From Fontibacillus puldeungensis (lineage in GTDB: Bacteria; Bacillota; Bacilli; Paenibacillales; Paenibacillaceae), in contig NZ_JBHTLM010000025.1 of the NCBI RefSeq assembly GCF_042678945.1, forward strand, positions 5,935 through 69,934: a stretch of 64,000 nucleotides of DNA, in the 5' to 3' direction. Both the position numbers and the translations under genes were made by a program. Shown one piece after another: positions 51,507 to 59,368 of this stretch. Numbering within the stretch: the first letter of the stretch is position 1; every line of letters starts with the position of its first letter. The notes below the pieces were generated by a model. It was not told the DNA's origin and made no database searches. It saw only the letters and a list, made by a program, of their open reading frames with translations.

Positions 51507-53339
51507 CTACTCCACCGTCACGCTCTTCGCCAAGTTACGCGGCTTATCGACATCGTTGCCCCGAGCAAGTGCGGCGTAGTAAGCGAGTAGCTGCAGAGGT
51601 ACAACAGACAAAGCCGGCGTTAATAGCGACAGCGTCTTCGGAATAGCGAGTGCTTTATCGACCGATTTCAGTAAACCAGGAACATGCTCTTCATGCGTGA
51701 TGGCCATAACTTCGCCACCGCGAGCTTTTACTTCCTTGATGTTGCTTACGGTTTTCTCAAGTACGCTTTCTTGAGTTGCAAGAGCGATGACCGGGATGCC
51801 TTCCTCAATCAGCGCCAGCGTGCCGTGCTTCAATTCACCTGCAGCATAAGCTTCGGAATGGATATAGGAAATCTCTTTGAGCTTCAGCGAGCCTTCCTGT
51901 ACGACAGAGTAATCCAACCCGCGACCAATAAAGAATAAATGCTCATGGTTAGCGATATGCTCGGCATAAGCCTTAACTGCATCAGAATGCGAAAGCATAC
52001 TCTCTACTTGTTCAGGCAGAGACTGCATAGCTGCTATGATGCGGGCTACTTCGTCTTCGCTTTGCGTGCCGCGCACTTGAGCCATGTACAGGCCAAGCAA
52101 ATAGAACGCGATCAACTGCGATGTGTAAGCTTTGGTCGAGGCTACGGCGATTTCCGGACCAGCCAGTGTCGCGATTACATCATCTGCGTCGCGGGCAATG
52201 GAGCTGCCAACCACATTAGTAATAGCCAGTACATGCGCACCGTTAGCATGAGCTTCACGCAATGCAGCAAGCGTATCGGCCGTTTCACCGGATTGGCTGA
52301 CAACGATGACCAAAGTATCCGGCGTGATCAATGGTGAACGATAACGGTACTCCGAAGCCACATCGTTCATGACCGGAATCCGTACGAGCTGTTCGATCGC
52401 TGTTCCGCCAACAAGACCCGCATTATAAGCTGTACCGCAGGCTACAATATGAATGTTGTTAATGCTTCGGATCTTCTCATCCGTCAGGTTAAGTCCAGGA
52501 ATGACGACCTTCCGTCCGCTCTCGTCAATCCGTCCCAGCATCGTGTCGCGATATGCTCTTGGTTGCTCGTGAATTTCTTTGAGCATAAAATGAGCGAAAC
52601 CGCCTTTTTCTGCCGTTACTGCATCCCAATCGACACGAATCATTTCCCGAGAAATAAAATTCCCTTCGATTGTCATCAATTCGACAGAGTCCTTTGTCAG
52701 CACCGCCATTTCTCCATCATTCAAAATATACACATTCCGCGTATATTTCAGGAGAGCAGGAATATCTGAACCGATAAAGTTCTCGCCTTCTCCGATCCCG
52801 ATAATGAGCGGGCTGGCTTGACGTACGGCTACCAGCTTATCCGGCTCATACTCCGTCAGCACGCCAATTGCAAAAGCCCCTCTCATGAAGCTAATCGCTT
52901 TTTGAACAGCTTTAACGATGTCTCCATCGTATTCACGCGCAACCAAATGGGCGATAACTTCCGTATCCGTCTCGGAAACGAACTCATAACCCTGGCTGAT
53001 CAGCTCTTCTTTCAATTCCAGATAGTTCTCGACAATACCGTTATGAACGACCGAAAACTTCTGGGTATGGTCGGTATGTGGGTGAGAGTTTACATCAGAC
53101 GGTTTACCGTGAGTTGCCCAGCGCGTATGACCAATCCCTGCCGTACCAACGAGCGGAGCATCCTCCAGTTTGGATTCAAGGTTCACTAGACGTCCTAACG
53201 ACTTCTCAATTTTCAGACCGTCAGAAGTGAACACAGCAATCCCAGCCGAATCATAACCACGATATTCGAGCTTTTTAAGCCCGTCAATCAAAACCGACTG
53301 CGTATCTCTATTCCCGATATATCCAACAATACCACACAT
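51507..53339 (-). CDS. glmS: Glutamine-fructose-6-phosphate aminotransferase
   Basis: 610 residues, full length. It makes glucosamine-6-phosphate from fructose-6-phosphate and glutamine, the first step to UDP-GlcNAc for the cell wall. Cys2 (MCGIVGYIGN) is the glutaminase nucleophile. Two SIS sugar-isomerase domains follow (VSQSGETADTL; FIGRGLDY), and the end DKPRNLAKSVTVE is typical. CGGAGGAT precedes the ATG. The leader carries the glmS ribozyme, which cleaves its own mRNA when glucosamine-6-phosphate is high. It lies next to glmM and the cda genes, as in other Bacillales. Confidence 0.98.
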   Translation of the reverse strand: MCGIVGYIGNRDTQSVLIDGLKKLEYRGYDSAGIAVFTSDGLKIEKSLGRLVNLESKLEDAPLVGTAGIGHTRWATHGKPSDVNSHPHTDHTQKFSVVHNGIVENYLELKEELISQGYEFVSETDTEVIAHLVAREYDGDIVKAVQKAISFMRGAFAIGVLTEYEPDKLVAVRQASPLIIGIGEGENFIGSDIPALLKYTRNVYILNDGEMAVLTKDSVELMTIEGNFISREMIRVDWDAVTAEKGGFAHFMLKEIHEQPRAYRDTMLGRIDESGRKVVIPGLNLTDEKIRSINNIHIVACGTAYNAGLVGGTAIEQLVRIPVMNDVASEYRYRSPLITPDTLVIVVSQSGETADTLAALREAHANGAHVLAITNVVGSSIARDADDVIATLAGPEIAVASTKAYTSQLIAFYLLGLYMAQVRGTQSEDEVARIIAAMQSLPEQVESMLSHSDAVKAYAEHIANHEHLFFIGRGLDYSVVQEGSLKLKEISYIHSEAYAAGELKHGTLALIEEGIPVIALATQESVLEKTVSNIKEVKARGGEVMAITHEEHVPGLLKSVDKALAIPKTLSLLTPALSVVPLQLLAYYAALARGNDVDKPRNLAKSVTVE

Positions 53340-53559
53340 AATTAAATATCCTCCGTTTCATACTCATAGATGGGTATCGTAAGAGCAGAAGCGAAAGACC
53401 CTTCGCGCGGTACACGAGAAAGAACTATTCAATTGTATGAAAATATAGAAAATTTCTATTTAACTGTGAAATATTTTCATGAATGTCCACTTTACTCTGT
53501 CTACCGCGGCTCTTCCGCGTCTTGCCCCCTACGTACACTCATGAATTTTCAAATGAATG

Positions 53560-53790
53560 TTATCCATCTGCCGAAAGGTTTGTCAGAACAGTCGCCCATT
53601 CCTTTTGCTCTTTCAGTTACGGTGCGATGTGGCACCGGGAGGCCCCCGCCGAACATTTCGAACACCTCCACCTCGTCAGCTTGCATTTGCCGTCCAGTCA
53701 CGATCTAACCAGCCCCAATACGTGGCACTTAACGATATGAATGATTTAGATCTGACTCCTCGCGCGAAATCAAGCTCTGGCGCTTATATT
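53560..53790 (-). ncRNA. glmS ribozyme / glucosamine-6-phosphate riboswitch
   Basis: On the minus strand the conserved core is clear: AGCGCCAGAGCTTG at the cleavage end (site between 53784 and 53783), CAAGCTGACGAGGTGGAGG, TTCGGCGGGGGCCTCCCGG, then the pseudoknot/P4 part with GCACCGTAA. The P2 loop is enlarged by a longer insertion than in Bacillus subtilis. The 3' boundary is approximate. Its position in the glmS leader confirms the assignment. Confidence 0.9.
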
Positions 53791-53835
53791 GCTAGTAACC
53801 TCACGATCCTCGCTTTCTTTACTCGAATATGCTTA

Positions 53836-53864
53836 ATTATATGCATCTTTGACCCGTTTGGCAA
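53836..53864 (-). promoter_or_regulatory. glmS promoter
   Basis: On the minus strand, TTGCCA (53859-53864), a 17-bp spacer and TATAAT (53836-53841), placing the start about 40 bases before the ribozyme cleavage site. Confidence 0.65.
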
Positions 53865-53922
53865 TATTGATCTAGTCCCAATTAGCTTACTCTTTATGGA
53901 ATCTTTTTTAATTTAAAAAAGA

Positions 53923-53961
53923 AAACCGCTGAGTCCGGTTGTTTTCCGGTCCAGCGGCTTA
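53923..53961 (-). terminator. Terminator of glmM
   Basis: On the minus strand, GCCGCTGGACCGG pairs with CCGGACTCAGCGGT and is followed by a T-rich tract. It separates glmM from the glmS promoter. Confidence 0.7.
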
Positions 53962-53986
53962 CGATATGATAAATGAAAATTTAGAG

Positions 53987-55327
53987 CTATACGAGCTCCT
54001 TCTCCACAACAGCTACGATTTGGCCAACCAGCTGCTCCAATTCCTGCTTATCCGGTCCTTCCGCCATGACGCGAATCAACGATTCCGTTCCCGATGGACG
54101 GACGAGTACGCGGCCATTATCGCCAAGCTCACGCTCTACAGCAGCGACAGCTTCCTCAATCGCTGTGTTTCCAGCATATTTGCTCTTGTCCTGTACACGA
54201 ACATTGACGAGCACCTGTGGATATTGCTTCATAATCTTCTTCAGCTCGCTCAGCGGCTTGCCGGTAGACTTCAGGGTATCTACTAGCTGGATTGCTGTCA
54301 GAATGCCATCTCCGGTCGTATTATAATCCAGGAAAATAACATGTCCAGACTGCTCGCCACCCAGGTTATACCCGCCGCGAAGCATTTCTGCCATAACGTA
54401 ACGGTCGCCTACAGCCGTTTGCTGCGTGTTTAGGCCAAGCTTCTTCGTAGCCTTGTAGAAACCGAAGTTGCTCATTACGGTGGAAACTACTGTGTTGTCC
54501 TTCAGTTTGCCAGCTTTATTCATCGCATCGCCGCAAATGCACAAAATGTAGTCGCCGTCGACCTCTTCCCCATTTTCGTCAATGGCAATCAGGCGGTCAG
54601 CGTCCCCATCAAAGGCTAAGCCCAAATGTGCACCCTGACGAACTACTTCTTCCTTAAGCCCTTCAGGATGCGTAGAGCCGCAGTGATCGTTAATGTTCAA
54701 CCCGTTAGGCTCTGCAGCGATCGTATGAACGTCAGCACCCAACTCCTTGAACAACTTAGGAGCAAGTTCATAGGCTGCCCCGTTCGCGCAATCCAGCACG
54801 ATTTTGAGTCCTTCAAAGGAGGAAGAAATCGTCGTCTTCAAGTGATCCAAGTATTTCAGCTTGGACTCGTTATCCACCGTTACGTTTCCTAAACCTCCAC
54901 CGATCGGACGAGGCAGTTCGTCGATATTTTTATCAAGCAGTTCCTCAATTTGGAGCTCCGTTTCGTCTGACAATTTAAAGCCATCGCTTCCGAAAAATTT
55001 AATCCCATTATCCTCCACTGGATTGTGGGATGCAGAAATCATTACGCCAGCATCGGCCTTTAATAGTCTAGTCAGATACGCTACAGCAGGTGTTGTGACA
55101 ACACCAAGCCGGATCACATCTGCACCAATCGACAGCATCCCTGCCACAAGTGCGGACTCCAGCATAACGCCGGAAATACGCGTGTCCATGCCGATTACAA
55201 CCTTAGGTTTTGGTGCTTGACCAGCAAGGACATAACCCCCGCAGCGTCCAATTTGAAAAGCAAGCTCAGCCGTCAGCTCTTTATTTGCAATACCTCTTAC
55301 TCCATCAGTTCCAAAATACTTCCCCAT
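53987..55327 (-). CDS. glmM: Phosphoglucosamine mutase
   Basis: 446 residues. It converts glucosamine-6-phosphate to the 1-phosphate. The catalytic Ser is Ser100 in MISASHNPVEDNG, the metal loop is DGDADR, and the sugar-binding GGEQSGH and the C-terminal RPSGTESLIRVMAEG are all present. The ATG follows AGGAGTG. It is downstream of cdaA-cdaR; GlmM is known to bind and inhibit CdaA in relatives, so the gene order joins wall synthesis to c-di-AMP control. Confidence 0.98.
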   Translation of the reverse strand: MGKYFGTDGVRGIANKELTAELAFQIGRCGGYVLAGQAPKPKVVIGMDTRISGVMLESALVAGMLSIGADVIRLGVVTTPAVAYLTRLLKADAGVMISASHNPVEDNGIKFFGSDGFKLSDETELQIEELLDKNIDELPRPIGGGLGNVTVDNESKLKYLDHLKTTISSSFEGLKIVLDCANGAAYELAPKLFKELGADVHTIAAEPNGLNINDHCGSTHPEGLKEEVVRQGAHLGLAFDGDADRLIAIDENGEEVDGDYILCICGDAMNKAGKLKDNTVVSTVMSNFGFYKATKKLGLNTQQTAVGDRYVMAEMLRGGYNLGGEQSGHVIFLDYNTTGDGILTAIQLVDTLKSTGKPLSELKKIMKQYPQVLVNVRVQDKSKYAGNTAIEEAVAAVERELGDNGRVLVRPSGTESLIRVMAEGPDKQELEQLVGQIVAVVEKELV

Positions 55328-55423
55328 AATTTCACTCCTTCAACTATTTGCGAGGCTAAGTTTTGTCATGTCCTCTCATGATGTCCACAACCGTCTCTCT
55401 ACACTCTATTGTGTTAACAAGCC

Positions 55424-56773
55424 TCACGTTCCGCCTGCCGTGCCATTGTTAGCCGCTTCTTCACCATTCCCTGACGGGTTCGGACCTTGATTATCTGCCG
55501 AATTCGCAGGCTGTCCCTCAGAGTTCGTCGAAGCCGGCTTCCCCTTTTCTAAAATTTCGATTTGAATTTCAGCCGATTTATCCTGGTCGGAGAGCTCCAC
55601 ATAGGACGGCAGCTTTACAGTTACTGGAACCGTATGCACCCCGACCCCCAAATGAGATATATCAGCCGTTACCTTGATTTGATCTGGCCCCACCCGACTC
55701 AAGGCATCCTCTGCACCAAGCACGGTGAGGGATATCATCCGATCGGATGGTCGGAGAAATTTCACATCATACAGTGGATTTTCGTGCTCCAAGGTGATTG
55801 GAATGTTATCAACCTGCTTTTGTCCGCCTGGCTTTACCTTTAGTGTAATCGTAACAGAGCTCGGCTCGATTTTCTCAAAACCGTCCGGCGGAGTCAAGTC
55901 TACGGAGTATTTCGTCTCCTCCGAGCCGTCAAATCTTCCTAAATCAACCGTAAGCGGGAATGCGGTAATTCCGTCCAAAGCTCCCTTGGTCCCGTAAAGC
56001 GCAACGCCTTCCACATCGGTCTCGATTCCTGCTAATACATAGCCCGCCGGAAGCCGACCCGTTTGATGCAGCTCGATCGGCACATTTTTGTACATTTTAT
56101 TAATCGGAACCTCTACATCGACGGAGCTAGGAGAAATCTCCGCATTCTGCATCACTTGCCCCTGCTTATCATAAGCCACCAGTTTTACGGCTTTTCCCTT
56201 AATGGAATCCTTCAAACCAGTCACGTCAATCGTACCCTGAACTTTATCGAGATCATTCAGCTCGCTTTCTGGCAAGGTAACCTCAACATCGCTATCCCCA
56301 GAAATAATCGGTGTTCCGAGCAATAAACCATCAGCAGGCTCCCCCTTCGTCACTATCGTGACGGGAACCTTCTTCGTCTCCTTGGCTTCAATCGTAACCT
56401 TCACAATCGATGGATCCATCGATACGAGTTGAACCCCAGGAGGCAATTCATGAGTTAATGGCAGCGTAAAAGTACCGGGTCCTACGTTTTCCAAATTCAA
56501 TTTTACTTTATAATCGGAAAAGTCCGTTGTAATATCGGTGCGTTTGCCTTTAACTTCCAAACGAACAGTACTCGGCTCGAGATCATAGAGTACATATTTC
56601 TTATCGTCAAATCCAGTCACTTGAATCTTCACATTGTCGATAACTTTGTTATTAACTACCGTTGTAGGGCTCACGGGAGACCCGCTATCTAAGTGAACCA
56701 TAGCCCATAACATGATGCTGATCACAAGGGCCAGCACCTTCGCAAAATTGTTATGTGTCAGCCATTTATCCAT
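55424..56773 (-). CDS. cdaR: CdaA regulatory protein with YbbR domains
   Basis: About 449 residues. One N-terminal membrane helix (VLALVISIMLWAMV, residues about 12-26), then four YbbR-type beta repeats facing outward, and a low-complexity Gly/Asn/Pro tail. It modulates the diadenylate cyclase CdaA at the membrane. ATG at 56773 is chosen: it overlaps the last eight bases of cdaA, as expected for coupled translation, and the first residues MDKWLTHNNFAK match the family. A longer frame to 56848 lies inside cdaA. Confidence 0.92.
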   Translation of the reverse strand: MDKWLTHNNFAKVLALVISIMLWAMVHLDSGSPVSPTTVVNNKVIDNVKIQVTGFDDKKYVLYDLEPSTVRLEVKGKRTDITTDFSDYKVKLNLENVGPGTFTLPLTHELPPGVQLVSMDPSIVKVTIEAKETKKVPVTIVTKGEPADGLLLGTPIISGDSDVEVTLPESELNDLDKVQGTIDVTGLKDSIKGKAVKLVAYDKQGQVMQNAEISPSSVDVEVPINKMYKNVPIELHQTGRLPAGYVLAGIETDVEGVALYGTKGALDGITAFPLTVDLGRFDGSEETKYSVDLTPPDGFEKIEPSSVTITLKVKPGGQKQVDNIPITLEHENPLYDVKFLRPSDRMISLTVLGAEDALSRVGPDQIKVTADISHLGVGVHTVPVTVKLPSYVELSDQDKSAEIQIEILEKGKPASTNSEGQPANSADNQGPNPSGNGEEAANNGTAGGT

Positions 56774-57596
56774 TGTTTTTGGCCCCCTTCTTTTTCCGGA
56801 AAGGCCCACGTTTCTCTTTCTCTGCGGAGTTTTGACGAAGCTCTTCATATAACTTGGAGATCAGCGATTCCTCATTGATATCGCGCACAACCTGCCCGTC
56901 GATGGCAAGAGAAATTTGCCCGGTTTCCTCGGATACAACGACGGAGACCGCATCGCCTACCTCGCTAATGCCGATTGCCGCGCGGTGCCGTGTACCGAGC
57001 TCCTTGCTGATGAACGGGTTTTCCGATAACGGCAAATAGCAGGCTGCCGCCGAAATTTTTTGCCCCTGGATAATGACAGCCCCATCGTGCAGCGGTGTAT
57101 TCGGAATAAAAATATTAATCAGCAGTTGCGAAGTAATGATGGACTGCATAGGAATTCCAGACTCGGTGTATTCGTTAAGCCCTGTGTCACGTTCAAAGAC
57201 AATTAAGGCCCCAATTTTTCTACGTGATAAATAATTTACGGCCTTAATAATCTCGCCGATTTCCTTGCTTAATTCCTCTTCGTCGGCTATATTTCTGCCA
57301 AACAATTTTCCCCGCCCAAGCTGCTCAAGCGCACGTCTAAGCTCTGGTTGAAAAATAATAAAGATCGCCAGCACCCCAAAGGTGAACATCTGATTCATAA
57401 GCCATTTCAGCGTGTACAAATCAAACCACGTACTCACCGCCCAGATTACCACGAGAACTAATATCCCTTTAAGTAGCTGGACAGCCCTTGTTCCCCGTAC
57501 GAGTAAAATCAGGTGGTAAATGATGTAGGTAACGATCAGTATATCTATAATATCCTTGATCGAGTCCTGCCAAGTCAGACTGGTAAAATAGTTCAT
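56766..57596 (-). CDS. cdaA: Diadenylate cyclase
   Basis: 276 residues. It makes c-di-AMP from two ATP. Three N-terminal membrane helices (about 10-80), then the DAC domain with the DGA motif (LHDGAVIIQG) and the RHR motif (LGTRHRAAIGI), both required for catalysis. The C-terminal tail is basic. It is followed by cdaR with an eight-base overlap and then glmM, the standard arrangement of this module in Bacillota. Confidence 0.97.
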   Translation of the reverse strand: MNYFTSLTWQDSIKDIIDILIVTYIIYHLILLVRGTRAVQLLKGILVLVVIWAVSTWFDLYTLKWLMNQMFTFGVLAIFIIFQPELRRALEQLGRGKLFGRNIADEEELSKEIGEIIKAVNYLSRRKIGALIVFERDTGLNEYTESGIPMQSIITSQLLINIFIPNTPLHDGAVIIQGQKISAAACYLPLSENPFISKELGTRHRAAIGISEVGDAVSVVVSEETGQISLAIDGQVVRDINEESLISKLYEELRQNSAEKEKRGPFRKKKGAKNNG

Positions 57597-57778
57597 GGTG
57601 CAACCCCCGGATTATTCCTTGCAGCCAAACGGCCGCAAGAAAACGATATGTACAGCGTCAATGCTTACCTCTGGTTTCTAACTACTAGGTTATAACGTTC
57701 ACATGTCAGATGCAAGCGCTCCGTATCTATAGTATCTTTCGTATCCCGTTGTAATATTTTCCTTTTATAAAAAAATAA

Positions 57779-57812
57779 AAAAGCGCCTTGATTCCCGGAA
57801 GGGAGGCGCCAA
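57779..57812 (-). terminator. Terminator of the sigW-rsiW unit
   Basis: GGCGCCT and AGGCGCT close a hairpin followed by a long T-tract on the minus strand, 24 bases after the rsiW stop. Confidence 0.75.
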
Positions 57813-57835
57813 AAATGGTGGTGCGGAGTATGCCA

Positions 57836-58453
57836 TTACCTGTAGGCGACTTCCGAAAACGTATTGATGATCCTATACCATATCCAATCCAGCGCCTGAT
57901 CGATTTGTTTTACCTCACCGGATATGTGGGCTGTTGAAGCCTGGTAATAAGACCCGTCAATCACCGTCAGGTTGCCCTGCACTTCACCGTAGATTTCAGC
58001 CTTGCCATTCTCTACAGTGAGATTGCCGGCAATTTTGGAATTGCTCGGTACCGTAACCGTATCGCCGTTAATGATAACCTGATCAAGGTCCGTCCCTTTT
58101 ACAACAAGTTGGTCATTGCGGTCCCACATTGAAACCGAGCTAAACAGCATGACTAAGAGGAACATAGCTGCTGCCGTCAATGCCGGGTGCCGCCTAATCC
58201 ATTTAATCCAAGCTTGTTGCTTCGGCTTATTCGGAATTTGACTGATGATCCGATTCACCAATTCATCCGGAGCCGAGAGGTTGGTATGCTTGATGGTAGC
58301 AAACAGCATCATTTCGGTTTGTTCCAGTTGTTTAAACTCCATCTGGCATTCCGGACAACCTTCAAGATGCTGCTTCAGCAATACAGTCTGATCGCCGCTC
58401 AATTCGCCATCCAAGTATTCATGCATTAATGAGGTGGCTTGTTTGCATTCCAT
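57836..58453 (-). CDS. rsiW: Anti-sigma factor, RsiW-like
   Basis: 205 residues. N-terminal zinc-finger anti-sigma domain with the His-x3-Cys-x2-Cys motif in LKQHLEGCPECQMEF, one membrane helix around residues 95-112 (ALTAAAMFLLVMLFSSVSMW), and an extracytoplasmic part with repeated short beta segments (SNSKIAGNLTVENGKAEIYG). It should hold SigW inactive until cleaved in response to envelope stress. ATG at 58453 is preferred, with AAAGGA upstream. It follows sigW by 130 bases. Confidence 0.9.
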   Translation of the reverse strand: MECKQATSLMHEYLDGELSGDQTVLLKQHLEGCPECQMEFKQLEQTEMMLFATIKHTNLSAPDELVNRIISQIPNKPKQQAWIKWIRRHPALTAAAMFLLVMLFSSVSMWDRNDQLVVKGTDLDQVIINGDTVTVPSNSKIAGNLTVENGKAEIYGEVQGNLTVIDGSYYQASTAHISGEVKQIDQALDWIWYRIINTFSEVAYR

Positions 58454-58583
58454 ATCGGCCAATCCTTTCAGTATCAATCTCTGCGGAAACCATCTTTATG
58501 GCAAGTTCACAGTCGTCCTACCATAATATACGTTGTGCTTCTCAAATCGTTTCATAAAACATAAATTGAAAAATTTGGTGCAA

Positions 58584-59159
58584 TTAAAGCATTTTATGCT
58601 CCAGTTTTTTTCGCAAAAACTCCCGTCCACGATGGACGCGCGTTTTTACCGTCGTTACCGGCATGTCCAGCACCTCACTGATCTCCTGTAACGACATTTC
58701 CTGCAGATACCTTAAAATAATAACTGATTTATATTTAGCCGGCAGACCCGCAATGGCCTGATGAATCGTCTGCTGCGTTTCCGACAGCAGGTATTCCGAT
58801 TCCGGCGTCCGTTCATCTCCAGGAATAAGCGTATACCCGTCCATGCCTTCCTGATCGTTCATTTCGGCATCCAGATAGTAATTCGGCTTACGCTTGCGCA
58901 ATCGATCGATACACAAGTTGGTTGCGATTCGATAAATCCATGTAGAGAACTTTTGTTTGTCATCGTAGCGTGCCCAGTTCTTATGTACTCTTAAAAACGT
59001 CTCCTGCACAATGTCCTCAGCCTCGTGACGATTGGACAGCATGCGGTACGCCAAATGAAACAATTTATCCTTATATAAATCGACGAGTTCTGCAAAAGCC
59101 CCTTGATCCCCTTTTCGGGCCAGCTTCACCAGTCTTGCATCGAAATGATCCACCACCAT
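58584..59159 (-). CDS. sigW: ECF sigma factor SigW
   Basis: 191 residues with region 2 (LAYRMLSNRHEAEDIVQETFLRVHKNW) and region 4 (ILRYLQEMSLQEISEVLDMPVTTVKTRVHRGREFLRKKL). It directs RNA polymerase to envelope-stress promoters. GGGGG lies five bases before the ATG. The neighbours rsiW and cdaA are as in Bacillus subtilis. I could not find a clear TGAAAC-type autoregulatory promoter upstream. Confidence 0.95.
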   Translation of the reverse strand: MVVDHFDARLVKLARKGDQGAFAELVDLYKDKLFHLAYRMLSNRHEAEDIVQETFLRVHKNWARYDDKQKFSTWIYRIATNLCIDRLRKRKPNYYLDAEMNDQEGMDGYTLIPGDERTPESEYLLSETQQTIHQAIAGLPAKYKSVIILRYLQEMSLQEISEVLDMPVTTVKTRVHRGREFLRKKLEHKML

Positions 59160-59306
59160 ATTATCCCCCAGATCCGTGGACGGGCTTCAAACTTGCACCT
59201 GCCTGTCCGGCTCTCGTCTCCTTCTTGCAAAGGAGCGTCTCTAGTCGTCGGCACTTCATTCAAATGTTAAAGCAAGTTTCTGCAAAAAGCAATAGACAAT
59301 AAGGAA

Positions 59307-59338
59307 CAAGCCGGACCTTCTTGCGAAGGCCCGGCTTG
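59307..59338 (-). terminator. Terminator after ppc
   Basis: CAAGCCGG and CCTTC pair with GAAGG and CCGGCTTG around a TTGC loop, 30 bases after the ppc stop. Confidence 0.7.
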
Positions 59339-59368
59339 ATTTAGAGCTCTAGAATCCCTTGTAGGGTA

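Noticed and set aside
59160..59300. Autoregulatory SigW promoter before sigW
   Set aside because: No TGAAAC with a properly spaced CGTA was found; AGAAACTT near 59275 lacks a matching -10.
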